Below, one piece after another: positions 46,382-55,065 of a DNA stretch of 64,000 bases (the first letter of the stretch is position 1; each line of letters begins with the position of its first letter). A program made the translations under genes and the position numbers. The notes under the pieces were generated by a model that was not told the origin of the DNA, did no database searches, and saw only the letters and a program-made list of their open reading frames with translations. The stretch is taken from NCBI GenBank assembly GCA_039962225.1, contig JAMPKV010000021.1:1-64000 (forward strand), read 5' to 3'. The DNA is from Microcoleus sp. AS-A8. GTDB taxonomy: Bacteria; Cyanobacteriota; Cyanobacteriia; Cyanobacteriales; Coleofasciculaceae.

Positions 46382-47923
46382 ATGTCTTCCCAAGTCTATG
46401 CTCCCAATGTTCATTTATTTGCCTTTCATCTGAAGAAAGAGCGCCAGACAAGTAACTCAACAGCCAATTCAGACGACGAGAAATTACTTTGGGACAAATG
46501 CGAAAAAATCCTAGAAAGATTCGAGAGTTCTAAGAAAAAATTTTCCGTTGAGGATAAAGAGGAGTATCGGGTTGATCTACTAAAAGATAAACCCGACGAT
46601 GATGATGCGGCTCTTCCCTTTGAGGGGAAAGTTTATCCAGATAACACGTCATTACCAATCGCTGGACGCGCTTATCCACTTAGGATTCACGATACCTATG
46701 CCTTAGCACTAAATATCCGCCGTCCTGAAGAAGAAGTTCAGAAAAAGACAAAACCTGTCCCTCTTAGCTTTCTGGGACTCTTAAACCCCAATGGCTGCTT
46801 AATGCCCCATGAAATAAAGAGTTCTTTAGGGCAAACTCTCCTATTAACTGTATGGTACACCGCAGAAAAACAATGGATTCCCTGGAAATCACAAAAAAAT
46901 CGACAAGAATTAAGACAACTAGCTGACGAGTGTTTGAGAGAGTTCGTTCCTAAACCCTTACCTGTTCCTAAATTTAATAAGGAAGGTGAACTATTCAAAA
47001 GCCCTATCTATGAATATGGCAGCTTTAGCCAATTAGGAGAATCGTGCCATATTTTAGTTTGGATTTACTGCGAACCAGAAACCAGCGAGAATTTCATAGA
47101 TTACTATAACTACTTTATTAACTTATTTTGCTATCGACATAAAGTCATAGGTGCTTACCAACGCAGCCGTAAAATACAGCAAATTGTTTTTCAGGAGTAT
47201 AAAAGTAGTGAGCAATATATTGATGAAATATTACCTCAAGTTACAGTTAATAATACCTTGAACCAAGATGATCTAGATAAATTTAAAAACCATCTAAAAC
47301 AAATTCCAAAAAAACATTTAGAATATTCCCGTTTAATCCGTGACTTAGAGCATTATCGGCTGACAATTGAGATTAACGCCCAAAACTATCAGAGAGAGCT
47401 GAGGGACATCCAGAGCCAACTTCCTGGCGAAAATCTCAGCTTCCTAGAAACTTTTTTATCAGAAGACTGCCGTCTATTTACCGAACAGATTCAAGCTGAC
47501 TTAGGTTATTTTGGGCATGGTGTCGGGTTGTTAGAAAAAACTCTGACAGCCATCCAGGGACGGGTGGGAATTGAACAAGCAGAACGTGATCGCGCCTTGC
47601 AAAACACTATCCAAGCAGTAGGCTTTGGTATAGGTGCTGCTGGAGTAGTAGCAACTGGTGTTCCCTACTTATGGAAGCAACCAGACAAGCAACCAGAAAC
47701 CCTAACCCCCTTCATCTCAGTTGTGCTGTTAAGTTTGGTTGCAGGCTTAGTAACTTGGGGTTTAGTTAGTGTAGTGATGAACAGCAAACGCCTGATAACA
47801 GGAGTCAAGCAGCGGCTGCCACACCGCATCGGCACAGCAAGAAACCAAGCTAGCTTGCCGAGTTCCCAAAATCCAGAAATTTCGCCTGTTTCTCAGCAAA
47901 AGGAAAAAGATCGATCACATTAA
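46382..47923 (+). CDS. Membrane protein in the CHAT array, candidate protease target or pore
   Basis: 513 residues. There is no signal peptide. Residues ~1-250 are mixed strand and helix (PLSFLGLLNPNGCLMPHEIK, CHILVWIYCEPETSENF). Residues ~250-410 are long charged helices (YSRLIRDLEHYRLTIEINAQ). Two hydrophobic segments follow at ~415-440 (IQAVGFGIGAAGVVATGVPY) and ~450-475 (TPFISVVLLSLVAGLVTWGL), with a short polar C-terminal tail. The layout, a cytoplasmic sensor or plug followed by a two-helix hairpin, is like CorA-type and other oligomeric pore-forming effectors. Family not recognised. Position between protease genes makes it a plausible substrate or executor; this is inference. Confidence 0.7.
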   Translation: MSSQVYAPNVHLFAFHLKKERQTSNSTANSDDEKLLWDKCEKILERFESSKKKFSVEDKEEYRVDLLKDKPDDDDAALPFEGKVYPDNTSLPIAGRAYPLRIHDTYALALNIRRPEEEVQKKTKPVPLSFLGLLNPNGCLMPHEIKSSLGQTLLLTVWYTAEKQWIPWKSQKNRQELRQLADECLREFVPKPLPVPKFNKEGELFKSPIYEYGSFSQLGESCHILVWIYCEPETSENFIDYYNYFINLFCYRHKVIGAYQRSRKIQQIVFQEYKSSEQYIDEILPQVTVNNTLNQDDLDKFKNHLKQIPKKHLEYSRLIRDLEHYRLTIEINAQNYQRELRDIQSQLPGENLSFLETFLSEDCRLFTEQIQADLGYFGHGVGLLEKTLTAIQGRVGIEQAERDRALQNTIQAVGFGIGAAGVVATGVPYLWKQPDKQPETLTPFISVVLLSLVAGLVTWGLVSVVMNSKRLITGVKQRLPHRIGTARNQASLPSSQNPEISPVSQQKEKDRSH

Positions 47924-47950
47924 ACCCCGAACACTACCCAAGCACATTTG

Positions 47951-48088
47951 TTGCAGTGGACATATCTAAAATTAGCTGAACATTTCCAGTAACAAATTCA
48001 AAAGTAGCTAGATTGGTTTGAACCAGATGAACAACATTTCAGTGAATTGTTCTGTTGGGCGGCTTTTTGTGTAGTCGAACAAGGATGA
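47951..48088 (+). pseudogene. Relic of a CHAT gene 3' end
   Basis: The frame from 47951 reads LQWTYLKLAEHFQ, stop, QIQK, stop, LDWFEPDEQHFSELFCWAAF and ends at TGA 48086-48088. The intact CHAT proteins end the same way (for example LKWTYQLNLAEHFRQRIQQQ, LNWFESDEQPF ... YWAAFCAIGQ). Two in-frame stops show it is decayed. Its terminal ATGA overlap with the next gene's ATG at 48085 matches the overlap at 51180-51183, so a complete CHAT gene once stood here. Confidence 0.78.
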
Positions 48089-51000
48089 ATCAACAACGTC
48101 GCCGAGCCTATCGAAATCTAATCAAAGCACTGCTGAATTGTCCCAGTGGTGATGAACCGACAATTTTGAAGGCGAACCCAAACCTCATAGATGCTGATTT
48201 AGTGCAGACCATGCTAGAGATAGCGGCTGGTTTGATAGTTACAGGTAAGCTGGACGCTTCAGATTTCTTAATGAATGTCGCTGGTTACCTGTTAGGAGTG
48301 TACAGTAGTACGCCAATAAAGAGATTGTCAAGCAAAGATGCACCAAGAGCAGTTGGTATCGGCAACTCGTTTGCAGTAATCCCGGAAAAGTATGCCAGTT
48401 TCTCATGTGAATTAATGCAGGCAACTTTAGATAACAGAAGGAACCTAAAAGGGGTATACCCTCTCCTGCAAGCTAACTTGGACAAACTAGATGATACCTT
48501 TGCTCAAGTGTTGCGTGACTGGGCAACTTCGCTCTTATCGGAAGTGGAGCCAGCAGCAGCAGAAAACCTTGCGGCAGATATCGGCAATCTCAGTTTTCTG
48601 GTTCAGCAATTCTCACTAGGCAACAAAGCTAGCAACTTAGAGATTGCCATTACAGGCTACGAAGTCACTGCCACCGTTTTTACCCCTGAGGGTTTTCCAG
48701 AAAAGTGGGCAAAGACTCAGAATAATCTGGGAGAAGCCTACCGTAACCGAATTCGGGGTGACAAGGTTCAGAATCTAGAAAACGCGATCGCAGCTCTCCA
48801 AAACGCCCTGCTAGTCTACACCCCCAAAGATTTTCCCCAACGGTGGGCAATGATCCAAAACAATTTGGGTCTTGTCTACAGGGAGCAAGGGCAGATTGAG
48901 CAGGCAGTCGCGGCACACGAAGACGCCCTAAAAGGCTATAGCTATCAGGAGTTTCCAGAAGAATGGGCAGATACCCAAAACTATCTAGGTATTGTCTACA
49001 GCGACAAGAGCGACAAGGGGGAAATTGACAAGGCAATCGTAGCTTACAAAAATGCTCTTAAAGTCCGTATTCCTGGGACAGATAAGTGGGCAGAAACCCA
49101 AAACAATCTGGCAATCCAGTATCGCGAAAGTGGGCAGATTGCTCAAGCGATCGCAATCTACCAAGACAACCTGCGAGTTTACACCTGCGAGGCATTTCCA
49201 GAACGCTGGGCTATGACCCATTACAATCTGGGTCATGCCTACAGTGAAGCAGGACAGATTGAGCAGGCAATTGAAGCTTATCAGTCAGCTCTCAAGGCGT
49301 ACACACCTGCTGCTTTTCCCCTCGAATGCTTGCGCTGTGGAAATAACCTCGGTCACCTAGCGTTCGATGCTGGGCGTTTGAAAGAGGCTATCGAGGCGTA
49401 TGGCGTCGCTATTGAAGCTGTTGAGTACAGTTGGGCTTGGGCAAGTACCGATGCGCGGCGTCAAGAGATTCAAACAGAAGCGATAGGTGTCTACATCGGA
49501 ATTGTAAAAGCCTACATCAAGAGCAAGCAGTGGAAGAGGGCAATTGAATACGTTGAGCGCAGCAAAGCCCGCAACTTGGTACAACTCCTGGCTAATCGCG
49601 ACCTCTATCCAAAAGGAGCTTCAGAAAGTGACTGCAATCAACTGAAACACCTGCGTCGGGAAATTGCGGCGAAGCAACGGCAGTTAGAGGGTGAACAGAT
49701 AAATTTCTCCACTGACACCCATGAAAATAAACAACCCCTAGACCACGCCTATGCTGAGCAATTGCGCCAAGACCTGGATAAGTTGCAGCAACAATTGAAT
49801 CAGTTGCTCGAACAAATCAAGACCCTAGACCCCAACTTCAGCTTGACTCAACGGGTCGAACCCATCTCTTTTGAGAGGATTCAGGCATTGCTACCCAATG
49901 ATAAAACTGTCCTCATCGAGTGGTACGTCTTAGGTGAAACTTTTCTAACCTTTATCGTTACCCGCCAAAGCCCTGGCATTACTGTTTGGCAATCCTCTCC
50001 AGAAGACGATCGAGCTTTAGTTGACTGGCTTAGAGAGTATTTTCGTGACTACGAGCAACCCTCAAAGGAAAATGGGAACAACCAGCTAGAGTTCAAGCTT
50101 GATCGCCTTGCTCAAATTCTGCATTTAGAGGAAGTCCTCTCCCATATTCCAGATACCTGCGATCGCGTGATTCTCATCCCTCATTTCTTACTCCACCTGC
50201 TTCCCCTTCACGTCCTGCCACTCAGTTCTATGGATACGTCTCTTGTCCAGGATAGAAGCCTGCTAGCAAAGACGAGCGAATTGGATGCTGACCCCACAAG
50301 ACAAAAATGCCTCCTTGACCGATTTCCTAAAGGTGTGAGTTATGCCCCTAGCTGCGGACTATTGCAGCTAACTCAAAACTCGCAACACTCTGAATTTAGC
50401 TATTTCTTTGGCATCCAAAACCCCACTCAAGATCTGACTTACGCCGATATTGAAGTCGAAACAATCAGGCAGAACTTCTGCCCCAACGATAGAATCCTCG
50501 CTAAAGAGGCTGCCACGAAACAAGCCATCTACAACCAGCAACTGCATCTTGCCCACTGTATCCACTTTTCCTGTCACGGCTATTTTGAGCCTCAAGCCCC
50601 CCTGCGTTCTGCCCTCCGCCTCGCTGATGCCACGCCAGCAGAAACAGAAACGTCCCAGATGGCAAACCCAGAGCGCTATATTCCTTTAAGAGAAGGTAGC
50701 ACCGTTAATCTGGAAAAGTGTTTGACATTGGGAGAAATTTTTGGGCTAGATCTTAGCCAATGTCGCCTTGTCACTCTCTCCGCCTGCGAAACAGGCATAA
50801 CCTCTCCCAAGGGTTTGATCGATGAGTACATTGGCTTACCCAGCGGCTTCCTAGTTGCTGGCAGCTCCAGTGTCGTTAGTAGCCTGTGGCGGGTTGATGA
50901 CTTGGCAACGACTTTGTTGATGATTAAGTTTTATCAAAACCTCCAGACAGGCTCAAGCGATCGTCCTTCCAGCCATGAATTATCAGTAGCTTTTGCCCTC

Positions 51001-51183
51001 AATTCTGCTCAATTGTGGCTGCGGGACAGCACCCAGGCAGATTTATTGAAGTGGACATATCAATTAAATTTGGCTGAACATTTCCGGCAACGAATCCAAC
51101 AACAGCTAAATTGGTTTGAATCGGATGAACAACCGTTCTGTAATCCTCAGTATTGGGCAGCTTTCTGTGCCATTGGACAATGA
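48085..51183 (+). CDS. TPR-CHAT protease 3
   Basis: 1032 residues from the ATG at 48085; earlier in-frame codons belong to the decayed CHAT tail. Residues 1-70 form the conserved N-terminal module (MNQQRRRAYRNLIKALLNCP, GDEPTILKANPNLIDADLVQ, SDFLMNVAGYLL). A helical segment with VYPLLQANLDKLDDTFAQVL and about six TPR-like repeats follow; several here are compact 40-42-residue versions lacking the RIRGE insert. A Gln-rich coiled coil leads to the CHAT domain, with His in HFSCHGYFEPQAPLRSAL and Cys in LVTLSACETGITS. Its stop overlaps the next start (ATGA), indicating translational coupling with protease 4. Confidence 0.88.
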   Translation: MNQQRRRAYRNLIKALLNCPSGDEPTILKANPNLIDADLVQTMLEIAAGLIVTGKLDASDFLMNVAGYLLGVYSSTPIKRLSSKDAPRAVGIGNSFAVIPEKYASFSCELMQATLDNRRNLKGVYPLLQANLDKLDDTFAQVLRDWATSLLSEVEPAAAENLAADIGNLSFLVQQFSLGNKASNLEIAITGYEVTATVFTPEGFPEKWAKTQNNLGEAYRNRIRGDKVQNLENAIAALQNALLVYTPKDFPQRWAMIQNNLGLVYREQGQIEQAVAAHEDALKGYSYQEFPEEWADTQNYLGIVYSDKSDKGEIDKAIVAYKNALKVRIPGTDKWAETQNNLAIQYRESGQIAQAIAIYQDNLRVYTCEAFPERWAMTHYNLGHAYSEAGQIEQAIEAYQSALKAYTPAAFPLECLRCGNNLGHLAFDAGRLKEAIEAYGVAIEAVEYSWAWASTDARRQEIQTEAIGVYIGIVKAYIKSKQWKRAIEYVERSKARNLVQLLANRDLYPKGASESDCNQLKHLRREIAAKQRQLEGEQINFSTDTHENKQPLDHAYAEQLRQDLDKLQQQLNQLLEQIKTLDPNFSLTQRVEPISFERIQALLPNDKTVLIEWYVLGETFLTFIVTRQSPGITVWQSSPEDDRALVDWLREYFRDYEQPSKENGNNQLEFKLDRLAQILHLEEVLSHIPDTCDRVILIPHFLLHLLPLHVLPLSSMDTSLVQDRSLLAKTSELDADPTRQKCLLDRFPKGVSYAPSCGLLQLTQNSQHSEFSYFFGIQNPTQDLTYADIEVETIRQNFCPNDRILAKEAATKQAIYNQQLHLAHCIHFSCHGYFEPQAPLRSALRLADATPAETETSQMANPERYIPLREGSTVNLEKCLTLGEIFGLDLSQCRLVTLSACETGITSPKGLIDEYIGLPSGFLVAGSSSVVSSLWRVDDLATTLLMIKFYQNLQTGSSDRPSSHELSVAFALNSAQLWLRDSTQADLLKWTYQLNLAEHFRQRIQQQLNWFESDEQPFCNPQYWAAFCAIGQ

Positions 51184-54100
51184 TAAACTCACAACGACAG
51201 CAAGACTATGCAAATTTGATTAGCGCCTTGTTGAGGTATCGGAGTCCTCAAGGAACTAACCAGATTTTGAATGCTAACCGGGGTTTGGTTGATGCGTGGT
51301 TAGTACTGACAATGGCAGAAGCAGCAGAAATGTTGAAACAAAGAGATGACAAGGAAGCTTCTAATTTTTTAATGAATCTCGCTCATCAAATCACTAATGA
51401 ACTGCAATTGTCATCATCAACATCCACTTCTACTGTTATCCCGACTCTTAAGTTACAGCTTGCCTTCTTTGTTCAGGTTTACCAGGTGATTGAGCGAAGT
51501 CAAAGTAACCCAAAAGCCGTATATTCTCTTCTCAAAGAGAACTTAAACCTAGTCAATGGTTTCTTTGCTGCTGTATGGAAAGACTGGCTAATGGCTATGA
51601 TACCGGACTTGAAATCAGAGCGAGCACATGGCGTAGCAGCAGTTATTAGCAATTTTAGCGTCCTAATTAACGACTTCCCTCTAGGAAATCGGGCTATCAA
51701 TCTAGAAATTGCCATTGCTGGTTACGAAGTTGCTGCGATAGTCTTTACCCGTTCAGCTTACCCCTTTGAATGGGCAAATGCTCAAAATAACCTGGGAACT
51801 GCTTACTGCGAACGTTTCCGAGGCAGAAAAATAGAGAACTTGGAAAGGGCTATTCGCTACTTCTCAAAAGCATTAGAGATAAGAAATCGCGAAACAGACT
51901 CCGAAAAATGGGCAGAAACCCAAAATAATCTAGGAATTGCTTATAACCACCGTATTAGAGGAGAAAAAGCAGAGAACTTGGAAGAAGCAATCAAGCATTT
52001 CCAAGCTGCTTTAGAAATACGAACGCAGAATAATTTTCCGAAGGCATGGGCACAGACCCAATATAATTTGGGATCTGCTTACCAGGAGCGTATCCGAGGG
52101 AACTTGGCAGAAAATTTAGAAAAAGCAATTGACTGCTACTTGGCTGCATTAGAAGCCTATACCCAACAAGATTTCCCCCAGTACTGGGCAGATACCCAAA
52201 ACAACTTAGGAAATGTCTACGTCGAACGTATCAAAGGAAAGAAGGTTGAGAATTTAGAAAAAGCAATTAAATATTACTCAGCCGCCTTAGAGGTATATAC
52301 CCATGAGGCTTTTCCTGAAAGATGGGCATCACTGCACAACAATCTTGCTAATGTCTATTTGCATTACATCTGGGGTGACAGAAAAGAACATTTAGAAAAA
52401 GCAATCCGCTATTGTAAAGCAGCGTTGCAAAAATACACGCAATTAGGATTTCCGGAACAATGGTCATTGATTCAAAACAATTTGGGTAATGCCTATCTCT
52501 ATCGGCTCGAAGGAGATAAATCAGAAAATTTAGCAATAGCAATTTCTCACTACCAAGCGGCTTTAGATATACGCTCCCGCGAGGAATTTCCTCAAGATTA
52601 CGGAACTACTCAATATAATCTTGGTCTGGCTTACAAAGAAGCCAAACAATTCCATAAAGCCTATAGTGCTTTTGCTGCCACTAATGAATTGATAGAGTCT
52701 TTCCGGAGTGAAATTATCTTTGGCTCTGGGATAGAGGGAGATAAGCAAAAACTTACTGAGAAATGGAATAACCTCTTTTCAGATATGGTGGAAGTCTGCA
52801 TAGAAATTGGTAATCTTCCTGAAGCCATTGAATACGTTGAGCGCACCAAATCACGAAACCTCGTTGAACTTCTAGCTGCCTCAGAACTCTACCCCAGAGG
52901 TGCGTCAGAAGAACTCAAACAGCAACTTCGTCACCTACGCGGTGCTATCTCATCCCTACGGCAACTACTCACACAAGCAGAAAATAGGCAGAATTTAAGC
53001 GGCATAGAACAAAAACTAGCAAGACCAGAAGATAGAGAAAATTTACGGGGTGGAAACATACAATACTCAGGAATTTCTGAGGCTAATCGTGAATACATCA
53101 TCCAACAGCGCCAACTCTTGCAAGATTACCAGCGCCAACTTGATCGAGTCTTCGCTGAGTGCCAAAAACTTGACTCCGCCTTCACCTTAACCCAAAAGGT
53201 TGAACCGATCTCTGTTGCTAAAATTCGCACCTTGATTGACCCCCATACGGCAATATTAGAATGGTATATTGGCACAGATGGGTTCCAGACCTTCATTATC
53301 ACAAAAAACAATCTGGACGTGGTGCAGTTTGGCAAAGCTGAATTAAAAAAGCTGCGTACTTGGAATCAACAGTATCTCCAGTCCTTGTTCAATGACACCA
53401 CTACCTGGAAAGCCAACCTCGATCAGTGGCTCCATACTCTTTCGGAGATATTGCACTTGGATGAGATCATCAGCCATCCTGCTCTATCCAACTGCCATTC
53501 TCTAGTACTGGTTCCCCACCGCTACCTGCATATAATCCCGCTTCATGCCTTACCTGTAGGGAGGGGGGAATCAGAGATCGGGAAGGGGGAAGCATCAAAC
53601 CCAACTCCTTGCCTGCTTGACAGATTCCCTGGCAGAGTCAGCTACGCCCCTAGCTGCCAACTGCTAGAACTGGCCCAAAAGCGCTCTCGCCCAGAGTTCT
53701 CTCACCTGTTTGCTGTTCAAAATCCCACAGACGATCTCATTTATACCGATTTGGAAGTGGAAGCGATCGCCAATCACTTCCACTCCAGAGAAGTCCTTGT
53801 CAAACAACAGGCGAAAAAGTCGGCTATCGATGACCAGCGACTTGGCAGAGCACATTGCGCCCATTTTTCCTGTCATGGTTACTTCAACCTAGAAAATCCA
53901 CTGCTTTCAGCACTGCTGTTGGCAGATTGCCAAGTTTCCCCCACACCTGCACAGCATAACCCACTGCAATATCTGCACCTGAAAAATGGATCAGTTCTGG
54001 ATTTGAGTCGATGCCTCACCCTGGCAGACTTGTTCAGCAAAGATCTGAGTGCTTGCCGCCTAGTCACGCTTTCGGCTTGTGAAACGGGCTTAACGGACTT

Positions 54101-54521
54101 CACCAGCCTGACAGATGAGTATATCAGCTTACCGAGCGGCTTTATCTATGCAGGTGTTCCCAGTGTCGTCAGCAGTCTGTGGCGAGTTTATGACTCAGCG
54201 ACAGCGCTGTTGATGATTAAGTTCTATGAGAATCTACAAAGGGCTTGTCATGAGGCGATACAATCCGAAGTTCCACAAGCTAGAGTTCTGGATGGGGAAG
54301 GCGCTTCTAGCCAGACAGTATCAGTAGCACGGGCACTAAACGCTGCCCAAATCTGGCTGCGGGATGCCACCAAAGCCAAATTACAAGCATGGGCAAGTCA
54401 CTTGAAATTATCATCAGAGCTAATTCAACAGATTGAGCAGACCTTAGACTGGTTTAACTCCGACGAACAGCCTTTCCAAGACCCCATGTACTGGGCAGCC
54501 TTCTGCGCGATTGGACAGTAG
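51180..54521 (+). CDS. TPR-CHAT protease 4
   Basis: 1113 residues from the ATG at 51180, which overlaps the TGA of protease 3. The N-terminal module (MINSQRQQDYANLISALLRY, GTNQILNANRGLVDAWLVLT, ASNFLMNLAHQIT) is followed by the common helical segment, about seven TPR-like repeats of 46 residues (WAETQNNLGIAYNHRIRGEK), a long coiled coil, and a CHAT domain with His in HFSCHGYFNLENPLLSALLL and Cys in LVTLSACETGLTDF. An insertion of ~20 residues (ACHEAIQSEVPQARVLDG) near the C-terminus is not in the other three. It is the last gene of the array. Confidence 0.88.
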   Translation: MINSQRQQDYANLISALLRYRSPQGTNQILNANRGLVDAWLVLTMAEAAEMLKQRDDKEASNFLMNLAHQITNELQLSSSTSTSTVIPTLKLQLAFFVQVYQVIERSQSNPKAVYSLLKENLNLVNGFFAAVWKDWLMAMIPDLKSERAHGVAAVISNFSVLINDFPLGNRAINLEIAIAGYEVAAIVFTRSAYPFEWANAQNNLGTAYCERFRGRKIENLERAIRYFSKALEIRNRETDSEKWAETQNNLGIAYNHRIRGEKAENLEEAIKHFQAALEIRTQNNFPKAWAQTQYNLGSAYQERIRGNLAENLEKAIDCYLAALEAYTQQDFPQYWADTQNNLGNVYVERIKGKKVENLEKAIKYYSAALEVYTHEAFPERWASLHNNLANVYLHYIWGDRKEHLEKAIRYCKAALQKYTQLGFPEQWSLIQNNLGNAYLYRLEGDKSENLAIAISHYQAALDIRSREEFPQDYGTTQYNLGLAYKEAKQFHKAYSAFAATNELIESFRSEIIFGSGIEGDKQKLTEKWNNLFSDMVEVCIEIGNLPEAIEYVERTKSRNLVELLAASELYPRGASEELKQQLRHLRGAISSLRQLLTQAENRQNLSGIEQKLARPEDRENLRGGNIQYSGISEANREYIIQQRQLLQDYQRQLDRVFAECQKLDSAFTLTQKVEPISVAKIRTLIDPHTAILEWYIGTDGFQTFIITKNNLDVVQFGKAELKKLRTWNQQYLQSLFNDTTTWKANLDQWLHTLSEILHLDEIISHPALSNCHSLVLVPHRYLHIIPLHALPVGRGESEIGKGEASNPTPCLLDRFPGRVSYAPSCQLLELAQKRSRPEFSHLFAVQNPTDDLIYTDLEVEAIANHFHSREVLVKQQAKKSAIDDQRLGRAHCAHFSCHGYFNLENPLLSALLLADCQVSPTPAQHNPLQYLHLKNGSVLDLSRCLTLADLFSKDLSACRLVTLSACETGLTDFTSLTDEYISLPSGFIYAGVPSVVSSLWRVYDSATALLMIKFYENLQRACHEAIQSEVPQARVLDGEGASSQTVSVARALNAAQIWLRDATKAKLQAWASHLKLSSELIQQIEQTLDWFNSDEQPFQDPMYWAAFCAIGQ

Positions 54522-54643
54522 GCTTTTGTTCTCACTTTGTTCTACGGAAGGCTTTTGCTGCCATTTTGGACTTTTGGAAAATTTATGATGCTAGTGTAGG
54601 CTGGCAGACATAATCTAACTCGTGAAATTCTCCCCCTCTTCTC

Positions 54644-54883
54644 TTGGCTAAAGAGTCGAGACTACAACAGAATGATTCTCCAACCATACCCAACCTACTG
54701 CGTGCTTATATCCTCGTCACTTACAAAGGAGTGGGAGAGAGGCAGCTCCGGGTAAGCAAGAACGTCAAAGTGGCAAACATCGAGAACGCAGCCAGTCTGA
54801 TGACAGTAGTGTTTGAGGAGTTTCAGTTTAGTCTCGACGATTTCCTAACTCTCCATAATCTGGTAGGCTCTTTCCCAAATTAA
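54644..54883 (+). CDS. Small hypothetical protein
   Basis: 79 residues from a TTG at 54644-54646 (MAKESRLQQNDSPTIPNLLR). It contains strand-like AYILVTYKGVGERQLRVSKN and a helical ending (SLMTVVFEEFQFSLDDFLTL). No motif recognised. It lies 120 bp after the last CHAT gene and 180 bp before the HTH protein. Start choice is uncertain. Confidence 0.4.
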   Translation: MAKESRLQQNDSPTIPNLLRAYILVTYKGVGERQLRVSKNVKVANIENAASLMTVVFEEFQFSLDDFLTLHNLVGSFPN

Positions 54884-55065
54884 ATCTTACACAAATTCCG
54901 CCTATTTCTAAAGGCAAAGTGTCAATTGACCTCCTCGATCAAAAATATAGTCACAGCTTGATTAAGCTATAATTAAGAAGTTTCTATATACTTTTAAAGC
55001 GTAACTTTTATCAATTAATTAAGGTTTAATCTATTTTATGCCATCTCGAAAGAGCCAATCAAACT

